From positions 19,584 to 83,583 of the forward strand of contig CAYLLN010000024.1 of the NCBI GenBank assembly GCA_964384375.1: a stretch of 64,000 nt of DNA. The letters run 5' to 3'. Position 1 is the stretch's first letter, and every line of letters starts with the position of its first letter. Positions 49,868 to 59,265 of the stretch are shown piece by piece. Origin of the DNA: CAYLLN01 sp964384375 (GTDB taxonomy: Bacteria > Planctomycetota > Planctomycetia > Pirellulales > Pirellulaceae). Under the pieces are notes generated by a model. That model was not told the origin of the DNA, did not search any database, and saw only the letters and a program-made list of their open reading frames with translations. The translations under genes were made by a program, and so were the position numbers.

Positions 49868-51595
49868 TCACCCCACGAGTTTCTTCATCTGCGGCCACGT
49901 CCTCGTGTTGGCCACGTCCGCTTTGGTCAGGCCGGCGCGGCGGGCTTGCAGGATACCGTAGCGCAGGACTTCCAGGCCGTCAGGCGAGTGGGCGTCGCTG
50001 TTGATGATGATCGGAATGCCGTGCTGTTTGGCGGCGGCACAATAGACGTCGTTCAGGTCCAGCCGCTGCGGGTTGGCATTCAGCTCGAGCAGCTTGCCGT
50101 GCTTTTTGGCGGCGACCATGACGGCATCGAGATCGACTTCATACGGATCGCGGCGGTTGATCAGCCTGCCGGTGGGATGGGCGATTTGGCAGACGTGCGG
50201 GTTCTCGATCGCGCCGAGGATTCGCTCGGTGATTTGCTGGCGCGATTGCTTCTGGCCGTAGTGGACGCTGGCGATGATCCAGTCCCCTTGGGCGAGCACG
50301 TCGTCGGGGAGGTCCATGCCGCCCGCTTCGAGAATGTCGCACTCGATCCCCTTGAGCAGCGTGAAGCCCTTGGGAAGCGTCTCGCGAATCTGGTCGATCT
50401 CGGCCCATTGTTCGAGCAACCGCTCGGACGTGAGGCCGTGGGCCATGCTGACGCGCTTCGAGTGGTCGGTGATTGCGATGTACGAGAGGCCGCGCTTGCG
50501 GGCGGCAGCGACCATTTCCTCGATCGACGCGCTCCCGTCGGAGGCGGTCGTGTGCATGTGCAAATCGCCGCGGATGTCATTCTCGGTGACAAGATCAGGG
50601 AGTTCGCCCGCCTTCGCCCAGTCGAACTCGCGGCGTCCCTCGCGCAGCTCCGGCTGAAAGACAGGCAGGTCGAGCGTGTCATAAACCTCCTGCTCGGTCG
50701 CGCCGGCGATGCGAGTTTCCTTGTCCCCTTTCACGCGAAAGACGCCCCACTCATTGATCTTCAGGCCCTGGTCCTTCGCCATGCCGCGAAGGATGACGTT
50801 GTGCTCCTTCGAGCCGGTGAAGTACTGCAGAGCGGCGCCGAACGATTCCGGCGGCACGACGCGAAGGTCGATCTGCAAGCCACTGCCGGTGCGGACCGAC
50901 ATCTTCGTCTCGCCGCGAGCAAGCACCTGGGCCACGGGAGCGTATTTCCCGAGGCAGTCCATTGCCGGGTTCGGATCGTCGGCCGTGATGAGAATGTCCA
51001 GATCGCCGACCGTCTCCTTGCCGCGGCGATAGCTCCCCGTGAATTCGATCTTGTCGATCGCCTTGCAGCCGGAAAGGTGCTCGCGCAGCTCTTGCACAAT
51101 CTGATCGGCCTCGGCCCAGTACATGCGGACGCTCGCCTGCTCGGCCACGCTCATCCCTTGCAGGATGATCTGCTCGGTTTTGACTCCGAAGCCCTTGAGC
51201 TTTTGCACCTTCCCCGCTTCGCACGCGGCCTTGAGCTCGGCGAGCGTTTTGACGCCCAGCTCCTTGTGCAATGCGGCTGCTTTCTTCGGCCCGACACCGG
51301 GAATGCGCAGGAGAGCGAGCACGCTGTCGGGAACTTGGGCCTTCAACTCCTCCAGTTGCGGCAGCTTCCCCGTCTGCACGAGCGTGATGATCTTCGCGGC
51401 CAGATCGTCCCCAATGCCGTCGATGCTCTTGAGCTTTTCTTTACCGAGCTCGACCATCGCAGCCAGCGGCTCGGGATAGTCGCGGATCGTGCGGGCGGCA
51501 TTCCGATACGCCCTGACACGGAACGGATTTTCCCCTTTGAAATCGAGGATGTCCCCGATCAGGTCGAAGGCTTCGGCGATCGTGGCGTTGGTCAT
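49868..51595 (-). CDS. polX: DNA polymerase/3'-5' exonuclease PolX
   Basis: 575 residues, the normal length. Helix-hairpin-helix segments occur early (SIDGIGDDLAAKIITLV, LRIPGVGPKKAAAL). The polymerase X palm has G187-S188 with D198 and D200 (FTGSYRRGKETVGDLDILI) and a third Asp in LQIDLRVV. The C-terminal PHP domain (about 340-575) has DLHMHTTASDG, YIAITDHS, KGIECDIL, SVHYGQ, IAHPTGRL, LELNANPQRLDL and NSDAH, the full metal set. It fills short gaps in base-excision repair and can proofread with the PHP nuclease. It stands alone on this strand. Confidence 0.96.
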   Translation of the reverse strand: MTNATIAEAFDLIGDILDFKGENPFRVRAYRNAARTIRDYPEPLAAMVELGKEKLKSIDGIGDDLAAKIITLVQTGKLPQLEELKAQVPDSVLALLRIPGVGPKKAAALHKELGVKTLAELKAACEAGKVQKLKGFGVKTEQIILQGMSVAEQASVRMYWAEADQIVQELREHLSGCKAIDKIEFTGSYRRGKETVGDLDILITADDPNPAMDCLGKYAPVAQVLARGETKMSVRTGSGLQIDLRVVPPESFGAALQYFTGSKEHNVILRGMAKDQGLKINEWGVFRVKGDKETRIAGATEQEVYDTLDLPVFQPELREGRREFDWAKAGELPDLVTENDIRGDLHMHTTASDGSASIEEMVAAARKRGLSYIAITDHSKRVSMAHGLTSERLLEQWAEIDQIRETLPKGFTLLKGIECDILEAGGMDLPDDVLAQGDWIIASVHYGQKQSRQQITERILGAIENPHVCQIAHPTGRLINRRDPYEVDLDAVMVAAKKHGKLLELNANPQRLDLNDVYCAAAKQHGIPIIINSDAHSPDGLEVLRYGILQARRAGLTKADVANTRTWPQMKKLVG

Positions 51596-51652
51596 TTCAC
51601 GGATTGGAATTCGAGACCAGGGAGGAAGCGAGGAGCGAGCAACGAAGATGGG

Positions 51653-51949
51653 TTAGCTCGAGTTTCCATCTTGGTTGAGTCGTGTCTGCGCAATCTTGTA
51701 AGCCTCATAACCTGCAGTGATTACGTTTTCTCGGTTAGCGCCGCAGTACTCGTCCAGATATGCAAACGCGCAGCGGAGAATCTGATCTGCATCGTTGGCA
51801 GGATCACGAAAATCGAGCAGATAGCCATCGATTTCGGAAGCCAATCGTGGCAATGAACGTAAATCCTTGTCCGTGGCATCCATGCAAAGATGGTTTAGCT
51901 CCACCAAAAAGACTTCGATCACTCGCTCATATTCGTTTCGGCTTAACAT
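51653..51949 (-). CDS. Small protein of unknown function
   Basis: 98 residues from the ATG at 51949; upstream the frame remains open, but composition changes. The sequence is a plausible folded helical protein (MLSRNEYERVIEVFLVELNH, then ILRCAFAYLDEYCG, AGYEAYKIAQTRL) without signal peptide. No family is recognised and no strong ribosome binding site is visible. It lies between polX and the GTPase gene, on the same strand. Confidence 0.5.
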   Translation of the reverse strand: MLSRNEYERVIEVFLVELNHLCMDATDKDLRSLPRLASEIDGYLLDFRDPANDADQILRCAFAYLDEYCGANRENVITAGYEAYKIAQTRLNQDGNSS

Positions 51950-52043
51950 GACCGGTGCTTTCGAGGGAAAGCTGAAATGTTCACAGGCAGATCGACGCCT
52001 ATTGTCCCACTTTGCCCCTCTCCATGTCTGCCCCTCTGGCTTG

Positions 52044-53042
52044 TCATGCGTGAATCTCCACGATGTCCTTGTCATGAACAACGTAGTCGGCTTTCATCTG
52101 GGCGCCGGGTGTGAGGACGCCAGCTCCCCAGACCCGAGCGTACTTGAAGTTGGTGACCAGGTCGCGGTGGACCAGTTCCGCCACATCGAGCAGCGTGCCG
52201 CCGCGCTTCACGGTGAACGGTTTGTCGAAGTCGGCCTCCTTCTTGGTCGGCAGCTTCGTATAGACCCGGACGACATCGAGTGACTGGAAAATCGCGCTAC
52301 GCAGGTCTTCCAGGCCCGTGCCATGTTCGGCTGAGATGCGGAACTCGCGGAAGTCGAGCGGGCAGAACTCCTTGAGCAGGGCGAGGCGGTCGTCAGTCCC
52401 CGGCAGGTCGATCTTATTGAGCACCACGAAGGCCTGCGTAAATGACAGGCCCACGTCCTCTTCGTCCAGATACGACTCCTTCGCCAGCCGCGTCTTCGTT
52501 GCATTGAGCCGATCGAGCACCGGTTGCACAACTTCAATGCCGTCGTCGTTCCCAATGTCGATCACCAGCAGCACGAGGTCGCTGCCGCGAATGAGGCCGA
52601 GGATGCTCGAATCCAGCACATCGACGGTGATCGGCGGTGTATCGATGAGCTGTACGCTCACATCTTCCCACGCCATCATCCCCGGCTGCGGCTCGCGGGT
52701 GGTGAACGGATACGGCGCGACTTCCGGCGTCGCCCGCGTCAGTTTCGCCAGCAGTTGGCTCTTGCCCGCGTTGGGGCCACCGATGATTGTCACGCGGCCC
52801 GCCCCCTGCCGCTGGATGTGAACGCCGTGAAACCCCTTCTTGCCCGACTTTTTAGCCGTCTCAACCTCCGCCTTCGCCTTGCTGATCTTGGCCTTCAGCT
52901 CGGCCTGCAGCTTGTCGGTCCCTTTGTGCTTGGGCATCTCGCGGAGCATCAGCTCCAAGCAGCGAAGCTCGTCCTCCGGTGACTGCGCGCGGCGATATTC
53001 CTCTTCGGCTTTCTTGTACTGGGGAGTCAGGTTGGCAGGCAT
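52044..53042 (-). CDS. DRG-like TGS-domain GTPase
   Basis: 332 residues. A charged helical N-terminus of about 75 residues precedes the G domain: P-loop GGPNAGKS (88-95), a PYPFTTREPQPGMM switch I, DTPP as G3, and NKID as G4 (FVVLNKIDLPG). The C-terminal 75 residues are a TGS domain (FTVKRGGTLLDVAELVHRDL ... ADYVVHDKDIVEIHA). This architecture belongs to the DRG/OBG-type translation-factor-related GTPases, which bind ribosomes or RNA. DRG-like forms are mostly archaeal and eukaryotic, with scattered bacterial cases such as planctomycetes. The bioF gene lies 29 bp upstream on the same strand. Confidence 0.9.
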   Translation of the reverse strand: MPANLTPQYKKAEEEYRRAQSPEDELRCLELMLREMPKHKGTDKLQAELKAKISKAKAEVETAKKSGKKGFHGVHIQRQGAGRVTIIGGPNAGKSQLLAKLTRATPEVAPYPFTTREPQPGMMAWEDVSVQLIDTPPITVDVLDSSILGLIRGSDLVLLVIDIGNDDGIEVVQPVLDRLNATKTRLAKESYLDEEDVGLSFTQAFVVLNKIDLPGTDDRLALLKEFCPLDFREFRISAEHGTGLEDLRSAIFQSLDVVRVYTKLPTKKEADFDKPFTVKRGGTLLDVAELVHRDLVTNFKYARVWGAGVLTPGAQMKADYVVHDKDIVEIHA

Positions 53043-53048
53043 GGGGAA

Positions 53049-53083
53049 TTTCAGAGTTCAGATTTGGGATTTCAGATTTGAGA
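53049..53083. repeat. ttcagattt-type short repeat at the bioF end
   Basis: tttcagagttcagatttggg is followed by atttcagatttgaga: two to three ttcaga(g/t)tt units. It covers the bioF stop codon (53072-53074) and gives the protein end SQI. Confidence 0.6.
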
Positions 53084-54250
53084 ATCGCCAATGATCTCGG
53101 TCAGTGCTTTTACCAGCGCATCAATCTGCTCCTCGGTGTGCAGGGCGGTCAGGCTGATGCGGAGCAACGACTGTCCCTCGGGCACGCTTGGCGGTCGAAT
53201 GCCGGGGACGAAGAACCCGCGGCGACGGAGTTCGGTGGCGGCAGCCATCGTACGGTCGGCATCGCCGAGGAGGACGGGGACGATCTGGCTATTCAAGGCC
53301 GACTGAATCAGTTGCCTCTTCACGAGCGCGCCGCGCAGGCGAAGTGCAGGCTCCTGAAGTTTACGTAGCAAGTCTGGTTCCTGTTGGCAGATTTCCAGGG
53401 CGGCCAGTCCGGCGGCAGCAACTGGCGGAGGCGCAGCCGTCGAAAAGACATAGGGCCTGGCGCGGTTGGCAAGCCAATCGATCAGCCGCTGCGAACCAGC
53501 AACAAAGCCGCCGTGGCTGCCCAGTGCCTTACTGAGAGTGCCCACGCGGATGTTCACCACCTCTTCGACGCCAACTTCCTCGCAGAGGCCTCGACGGTTC
53601 CTACCAAACAGACCCGTCGCATGGGCTTCATCGACCAGGAGCATTGCATTGTGTAAGCGGGCTAGCGACGCCAAACGAGAGAGCGGTGCGATGTCACCAT
53701 GCATCGAAAACAGCGAATCGGTAACGATCAGCCGGCGGCGGTAGTCACGCCCCTTTTTGAGCATCACCTCAAGCTGTGCCAGGTCGCAGTGCGGGTACAC
53801 ATGCACTTCCGCTCCGCTCAGCCGGCAGCCGTCGATGATGCTGGCGTGGTTCAGTTCGTCGCTGTAGATCGCGTCCCCTTTGCCGACGAGGGCCGTGATC
53901 GTGCCGACGTTGGCCGCATATCCCGATGGAAAAAGCAGCGCCGCTTCGGTCCCCTCGAATTCGGCGAGCTTCCGTTCCAGTTCCGCGTGCAATTCGCTCC
54001 TGCCAGTGACCAAGGGACTTGCGCCCGAGCCCCAGCCGTAGCGCTCCATCGCGTCGCGTGCTGCGGCGATCACGCGTGGATCGGCGGCGAGGCCCAGGTA
54101 GTCGTTCGAGCCAAAGTTGATGAGCGTCTGACCATCAATTTCAATCCGGTCGCCGCGCTGCAATCCGGCGCGAGCGGCCAGCGTGCGCCGCAGGCCGCGG
54201 CGATTCAAGTCGGCCAGGGATTCATCGAGCCAGTCGAGCGGATCGGACAT
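53072..54250 (-). CDS. bioF: 8-amino-7-oxononanoate synthase
   Basis: 392 residues, the normal length for this alpha-oxoamine synthase. The PLP lysine is K241 in GTLSKALGSHGG. DEAHATGLFG (207-216), SDELNHASIIDGCRLSG, DSLFSMHGDIAPL and an N-terminal NDYLGLAADPRV all fit. It condenses pimeloyl-ACP (or -CoA) with alanine in biotin synthesis. A glycine C-acetyltransferase function cannot be excluded, since bio genes do not adjoin. The stop codon lies in a short interspersed repeat, so the last residues may not be original. Confidence 0.9.
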   Translation of the reverse strand: MSDPLDWLDESLADLNRRGLRRTLAARAGLQRGDRIEIDGQTLINFGSNDYLGLAADPRVIAAARDAMERYGWGSGASPLVTGRSELHAELERKLAEFEGTEAALLFPSGYAANVGTITALVGKGDAIYSDELNHASIIDGCRLSGAEVHVYPHCDLAQLEVMLKKGRDYRRRLIVTDSLFSMHGDIAPLSRLASLARLHNAMLLVDEAHATGLFGRNRRGLCEEVGVEEVVNIRVGTLSKALGSHGGFVAGSQRLIDWLANRARPYVFSTAAPPPVAAAGLAALEICQQEPDLLRKLQEPALRLRGALVKRQLIQSALNSQIVPVLLGDADRTMAAATELRRRGFFVPGIRPPSVPEGQSLLRISLTALHTEEQIDALVKALTEIIGDSQI

Positions 54251-54328
54251 CCCTGCATCGTAAATCGGAAGGTGATTGTGGCCTACCGGCCATTGTTGCC
54301 GCGGACGCCCTCAACGATGCTGCAAGCT

Positions 54329-55720
54329 ATGGATTCGAGCGACAAATACTGCATCCTCGGCGCCGGGCCGAGCGGCATCGTCGTCGCCAAGACGTTTCTA
54401 CAGCACGGCATTGCCTGCGAAGTGCTGGAGCGCGAGGACGACGTCGGGGGCAACTGGTACTACGGCCGGCCGGGAAGCTCGATCTATGCCTCGACGCATC
54501 TCATTTCGTCGAAGCGGATGACCGAGTTCACCGACTTCCCGATGCCTAAGGAGTACCCGCCGTATCCGAGCCACGATCAGGCACTCGCTTATCTGCGCAA
54601 CTATGCCGAACTGTTTGGCCTCTATCAGTACATCCGCTTTGGGACAACCGTCGCCAGCGTCGAGCCAGCCAATAGCCACCGTTCAGTCCCCACCCCCGAT
54701 CCCCGAGTCCCAAACCCTGATCCCCGCGCCCCCTGGCTCGTCACCACTGCTGACGGCCAAACGCGTACCTACCGCGGCATCGTCGTCGCCAACGGCCACC
54801 ACTGGGATCCGCTCTGGCCGCAGGTGCCGGGCGAGTTCGCCGGCGAGCAGTTGCACGCCCACGACTACAAGACCCCCGATCAACTAGCCGGGAAGCGTGT
54901 GCTTGTCGTGGGAGCGGGAAACTCCGGCTGTGACATCGCGGTTGAAGCCGCCCAGCACGCAAAGACCGTCTATCACAGCCTGCGACGCGGCTATCACTTC
55001 CTGCCAAAATTCCTGCTCGGCACGCCGATCGATTCCGGCGGCGAATGGTTCAATCGGTGGCGCGTGCCGCTGGCCGTGCAGCGGTGGCTGACCGGATGGC
55101 TCGCGCGTGTCGCCCTCGGTCCACCGGAACGCTACGGCTTGCCGCGACCCGAGCATAAGCTCTTCGAGGCCCACCCGATCGTCAATTCGCAGCTCTTGTA
55201 CTTCGTCGGCCACGGGAAAATTCAGATTCGCCCGGCAATCGAGCGGTTGTGCGGCGATCGGGTTCGGTTTGTCGATGGCCGTGAGGAGCCGATCGACCTG
55301 ATCGTTTGGGCGACGGGCTACAAGGTGAGCTTTCCTTTTTTGAACCGCGGGCTTGTGATGGACGACAACAATCACCCGCGGCTCTGGCTCAACGCGTTTC
55401 ATCCAGAGTACGACAACTTCTTCGTCGCCGGACTCATTCAGCCCAACAGCGGCATCTGGGCGCTCGTCGATTGGCAGGCCCAACTGATGGAGGCGTTCAT
55501 CATTGCTCAGGAGCAAGACTTGAAGCGGGCTGACTGGCTCCGGCGACAGAAGGCGGGCGGGCACGACAGCCTCTCCGGCGGCATCCGCTATCTCCCGTCG
55601 GAGCGGCACTCGCTGGAAGTCGAGTACTTCACCTATCGCGAGCGGCTGAAGCGGCTGGTGCGAAAAATGACGCCGCGTTCCAGCAGCCGGAGGCTAACAA
55701 CCGCTGGCAAAAGCGCGTAA
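54329..55720 (+). CDS. Flavin-containing monooxygenase
   Basis: 463 residues from the ATG at 54329; an ATG at 54317 is an alternative. The FAD Rossmann motif is at the very start (YCILGAGPSGIVVAKT), followed by GGNWYYGRPGSSIYA of the FMO family, the NADPH motif VLVVGAGNSGCDIAVEAA and the C-terminal LIVWATGYKVSFPF. It is therefore an FMO or Baeyer-Villiger-like enzyme, cytoplasmic, substrate unknown. Residues 119-135 (SVPTPDPRVPNPDPRAP) have no counterpart in such enzymes; the DNA there matches a repeat near 44230, so an in-frame insertion is likely. Confidence 0.88.
   Translation: MDSSDKYCILGAGPSGIVVAKTFLQHGIACEVLEREDDVGGNWYYGRPGSSIYASTHLISSKRMTEFTDFPMPKEYPPYPSHDQALAYLRNYAELFGLYQYIRFGTTVASVEPANSHRSVPTPDPRVPNPDPRAPWLVTTADGQTRTYRGIVVANGHHWDPLWPQVPGEFAGEQLHAHDYKTPDQLAGKRVLVVGAGNSGCDIAVEAAQHAKTVYHSLRRGYHFLPKFLLGTPIDSGGEWFNRWRVPLAVQRWLTGWLARVALGPPERYGLPRPEHKLFEAHPIVNSQLLYFVGHGKIQIRPAIERLCGDRVRFVDGREEPIDLIVWATGYKVSFPFLNRGLVMDDNNHPRLWLNAFHPEYDNFFVAGLIQPNSGIWALVDWQAQLMEAFIIAQEQDLKRADWLRRQKAGGHDSLSGGIRYLPSERHSLEVEYFTYRERLKRLVRKMTPRSSSRRLTTAGKSA
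54684..54735 (+). repeat. Interspersed repeat copy inside the monooxygenase gene
   Basis: ccccgagtcccaaaccctga inside this stretch differs at two or three positions from ccccgagtcccgaaacccta at 44230-44249, next to tadA. It keeps the reading frame and encodes a Pro/Asp-rich loop. Confidence 0.7.
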
Positions 55721-55731
55721 ACTGCGGCCGA

Positions 55732-55995
55732 ATGAACGACACGTCCTCGACTCCACCGCCCAACGTCTCGCCCGCCTGGCGCCGCGCGCTCGACAATCCG
55801 TGGCTCATGCTGGTGATGTTGTTCTTCGTGACGGCCGCCTTCGGCATTCCGTTCCTGTGGCTCAGCCGCGGATTCTCGACGACGGCCAAAGTGGTGCTGA
55901 CGATCGTCGTCCTGCTCTACACGGTGCTGATTTTGTGGGCATTCACCGTGTTCATGATCTATTGGTGGACGAATTTCATCGCGCCATACCTTTAA
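55732..55995 (+). CDS. Small two-helix membrane protein
   Basis: 87 residues, 11 bp after the monooxygenase stop and probably co-transcribed with it. A short Ser/Pro-rich tail (TSSTPPPNVSPAWRRALDN) is followed by two membrane helices (WLMLVMLFFVTAAFGIPFLW and VVLTIVVLLYTVLILWAFTV). Proteins of this size and layout are conserved in planctomycetes, function unknown. Confidence 0.78.
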   Translation: MNDTSSTPPPNVSPAWRRALDNPWLMLVMLFFVTAAFGIPFLWLSRGFSTTAKVVLTIVVLLYTVLILWAFTVFMIYWWTNFIAPYL

Positions 55996-56109
55996 ATCTG
56001 TCTTTGGCTGGCGGGATAGAGATTTTCTAGCGGTTCTATAAACCGGCCTGTCCGTGTGATACAAAGCGGCGAACGATAAGGAATATCCGAATTCGGCAGA
56101 AGGTCAACC

Positions 56110-57639
56110 ATGAGTCGTACAGTCATTGCAAAACGAGCAGCGCTATTGCTCTTGCCAATCGTTGTCTGGGCCGTTGGACTTTTGGCAAGTGGAACACCGG
56201 TTGCCGCTGCTGAGGAACCGCGGAAGCCGAACATCGTGCTGATCTTTGCCGATGACCTGGGGGTGAATGATCTGTCGTGCTATGGCCGCGAGGATCAGCC
56301 GACCCCGAACCTCGATCGGATGGCAGCCGAGGGGATTCGCTTCACCTGTGCATACTGCTCGCAGCCAATCTGTTCGCCGTCGCGGGCGGGGATTCTGACC
56401 GGGAAGAACCCGGCCCGGTTGCATATCACGACATTTCTCCCGGGCCGAGCCGACGCGAAGTCGCAAAAGCTTTTGCACCCGAAGATTCGGACCGCCCTGC
56501 CGCTGGAGGAGAAGACGCTGGCTGAGTACCTGAAGGATGCCGGCTATGCGACGGCGTGCATCGGCAAGTGGCATTTGGGCGGGGCGGACTTTGGCCCCGA
56601 TAAGCAGGGCTTCGATTTCGTCTATGCCGGCAAGGCGAACACGATGCCGTCGGCAACCGAGGGGGGCAAAGGGGAGTACGAACTAACGGAGCAAGCGACG
56701 CAATTCATTGAGAAGCACAAGGACCAGCCGTTCTTCGTCTATCTGCCGCATAACACGCCGCACATTCCACTCGCTGCGAAGCCGGAGCTCGTTGAGAAGC
56801 ATGCCAAGGCGTTCAACCCGACCTATGCGGCGATGGTGGAGACGATGGACGATTGCGTGGGACTCGTGCTTGCAAAGATCAGGGAGTTGGGTCTGGACGA
56901 GCAGACGATCGTGATCTTCACGTCGGACAACGGCGGATTGCACGTGCATGAATCGCCAAAGTCGCCGGCGACGCACAATTCGCCGTATCGCGGCGGCAAG
57001 GGATTTTTGTACGAGGGTGGCCTGCGCGAGCCGCTGATCATTCGCTGGCCGGGGCATCTCAAGCCGCTGGTGAGCGACGTGCCGCTGTCGCATCTGGATC
57101 TGGTGCCGACACTCCTTGCACTAGCCGGATTGCCGGCTGCAGAGGGGCTCGACGGTATCGACCAATCGAAGCACTGGCTTGGCCAGGAGGAGCCGGCGCC
57201 GCGGAAGTTCATCTGGCACTTTCCGCACTACAACAATCAGGGAGGCCGGCCGAGCGGCACGATTCGGGATGGCGATTGGAAGCTGATCACGTTTTACGAC
57301 ACGGGGCGCGTCGAGCTTTACAACTTGCGGGACGACGTGAGCGAGTCGCACGACGTGGCGACCGATCATGTCGATCGTGCCGCCGAGCTGCACAAACTGC
57401 ACGAGACGTGGTGCAAAGAAGCGAACGTGCAGACGAACACGCCGAATCCCGATTTCGATGCGGCCCTGTTCAAGAAACTGTACGAGGACTTTGATCCGAG
57501 CCATCCGCCCAGCGCGCTGACATCCGCGGCGATGGAAGAGCAGATGAAAGAGTGGCGGCAACTGATGAACGAGGTGGTCCGCGGCAGCGGAACTGCGAAG
57601 GGGGGTGGTGCGAAAGCCGACGGGAAGAAGAAAAAGTAA
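56110..57639 (+). CDS. Exported sulfatase (arylsulfatase family)
   Basis: 509 residues with a signal peptide (LLLLPIVVWAVGLLASG). The formylglycine signature is C88-S-P-S-R92 followed by AGILTG, so it needs the FGE-type maturase. Metal ligands are seen in FADDLG (D48, D49) and FTSDNGG. GKWHLGG and the C-terminal RDGDWKLI are typical of the S1 family. It hydrolyses sulfate esters in the periplasm or outside, presumably on sulfated polysaccharide. The last 25 residues are Lys/Gly-rich. A gaaggtcaacc ribosome binding site precedes the start. Substrate not predictable. Confidence 0.94.
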   Translation: MSRTVIAKRAALLLLPIVVWAVGLLASGTPVAAAEEPRKPNIVLIFADDLGVNDLSCYGREDQPTPNLDRMAAEGIRFTCAYCSQPICSPSRAGILTGKNPARLHITTFLPGRADAKSQKLLHPKIRTALPLEEKTLAEYLKDAGYATACIGKWHLGGADFGPDKQGFDFVYAGKANTMPSATEGGKGEYELTEQATQFIEKHKDQPFFVYLPHNTPHIPLAAKPELVEKHAKAFNPTYAAMVETMDDCVGLVLAKIRELGLDEQTIVIFTSDNGGLHVHESPKSPATHNSPYRGGKGFLYEGGLREPLIIRWPGHLKPLVSDVPLSHLDLVPTLLALAGLPAAEGLDGIDQSKHWLGQEEPAPRKFIWHFPHYNNQGGRPSGTIRDGDWKLITFYDTGRVELYNLRDDVSESHDVATDHVDRAAELHKLHETWCKEANVQTNTPNPDFDAALFKKLYEDFDPSHPPSALTSAAMEEQMKEWRQLMNEVVRGSGTAKGGGAKADGKKKK

Positions 57640-57830
57640 TCCTCGCGAGCACCACTGCATTTGCCGCAAGGGCGGTTGTCCTCACCTTGCGGCGTCGAAT
57701 CGCGGCAATTGCGGCGACTGAGGCCACCTTGGCGGCCGGCTGCACCTTGGCCTGGTGGCGTGCGTACCATAGAATCGCGGGTTTGCCCCCAGTCCGAGTA
57801 TCCGCAGCGCTTTTGATTTGGAGAACAACC

Positions 57831-59141
57831 ATGTCCAGCCCTCTCTCTGGACCTGCCAAACGCGAAACGCCCCTGAAGCGCGTCGCCATCCTCTTTGCCG
57901 GCGGCCCCGCTCCGGGCGCGAACGCGGTCATCTCCACTGCTGCCGCGTCGTTTCAGAAAAACAAGATCGAAGTGCTGGGCATCCTGCACGGCTATTCGAG
58001 CCTGGCCGAGTTCACTCCCGAGAAGCCGCTGCTCGAAGGGGCAGCGTATATCAAGCTGAATAACGCGGTCCTCAAGCGGACGCGCAGCTCGCAGGGGATC
58101 ATGATCGGCACCGCCCGCACGAATCCCGGCAAGAACATCTCGCACCCGTCGCACTTCGACGATCCGAAACTTGTCGCGCCGCTCCGCCGGGTCTATGAGG
58201 GGCTGGTTTCGCTCGACGTGGACGCTCTCATCAGCATCGGGGGTGACGACACGCTGAAGACGGCCAACAAATTCAAGCTCTATCAAGACCGTCTGCCGCC
58301 CGAGGCCAAGCGGATCCCCGTCGTCCATCTGCCAAAGACGATCGACAACGACTACATGGGGATCGACTTTACGTTCGGCTATTTCACGGCGGTCGAGTTC
58401 CTCGCGGGCGAGATTCGCAATCTTCTGCACGATGCCGAAGCGAGCCGAGCGTATTTCCTCACGGAAACGATGGGGCGTTCGGCCGGCTGGTTGTCGTACG
58501 GGGCGGCGATCGCCGGCGAAGCGAGCTTGGTGATCAGTGTCGAGGACATCATCGGCAGCTACCGCGTGACCGAGACGACGACCGATCCCGATACGGGGGC
58601 GGTCGAGACGCGCGACGTGATGGACGTTGATCGGGTCGTCAATCGGATCGTGAAGACGATGGTGGCCCGCGATGCCGAGGGGAAGCCGTTCGGCGTGATC
58701 GTGCTTGCCGAGGGGATGGCGGAGCTGTTGCCCACGAAATATCTGAAGGGAATTCCGCGCGACGATCACGGCCACATTTCAATCTCGCACGTAAACCTGG
58801 GGCGGATGTTCGCCAAACTCGTCAGCGACGCCTACAAGCAGCAAACCGGCAAGAGCCGCAAAGTGACCGGGCTGCAACTCGGTTACGAGTCGCGCTGTGC
58901 CAAGCCGCAGGCGTTCGACGTGATGCTCGGCAGTCAGCTTGGCGTCGGGGCGTATCGGGCGCTGGTCGAGGAAGGGCTGAACGGCGTAATGGTGTCGGTC
59001 GTCGGCCAGTTGCAATTGCACTTCGTGCCGTTCGAGCGGCTGATCGACCCGGCCACGCTGGTCACGGTCGTGCGCTATATCGACCCCAGCTCCGACTTCC
59101 ACCGCCTCGCGCGGTTCTTGGAGACGGCGGTGAACGAGTAG
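57831..59141 (+). CDS. Pyrophosphate-type 6-phosphofructokinase
   Basis: 436 residues from the ATG at 57831 (tttggagaacaacc upstream). The PfkA fold is clear: AILFAGGPAPGANAVI near the start, GGDDT at 137-141, PKTIDND at 168-174 and TMGRSAGWL. In ATP-dependent enzymes the two sites read GGDGS and PGTIDND; the Asp in GGDDT and the Lys in PKTIDND are the established marks of PPi-dependent enzymes. So it likely catalyses the reversible fructose-6-P/fructose-1,6-bisP reaction with pyrophosphate in the cytoplasm. It lies 191 bp behind the sulfatase gene on the same strand. Confidence 0.92.
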   Translation: MSSPLSGPAKRETPLKRVAILFAGGPAPGANAVISTAAASFQKNKIEVLGILHGYSSLAEFTPEKPLLEGAAYIKLNNAVLKRTRSSQGIMIGTARTNPGKNISHPSHFDDPKLVAPLRRVYEGLVSLDVDALISIGGDDTLKTANKFKLYQDRLPPEAKRIPVVHLPKTIDNDYMGIDFTFGYFTAVEFLAGEIRNLLHDAEASRAYFLTETMGRSAGWLSYGAAIAGEASLVISVEDIIGSYRVTETTTDPDTGAVETRDVMDVDRVVNRIVKTMVARDAEGKPFGVIVLAEGMAELLPTKYLKGIPRDDHGHISISHVNLGRMFAKLVSDAYKQQTGKSRKVTGLQLGYESRCAKPQAFDVMLGSQLGVGAYRALVEEGLNGVMVSVVGQLQLHFVPFERLIDPATLVTVVRYIDPSSDFHRLARFLETAVNE

Positions 59142-59265
59142 AGGGCTACCTTTGTGATGCTAGCCCTGCGAATAGCAGGATCATTCAGGACCAAAAACTG
59201 GCGTTCCGGGTTTTAACTGATTGGGAAAGCACGCTTCATTGACTGGCATTGCGAGGCACGAGTCT

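Noticed and set aside
49601..51856. 751-codon plus-strand frame
   Set aside because: Antisense to polX with its complete active sites; no start signal or family.
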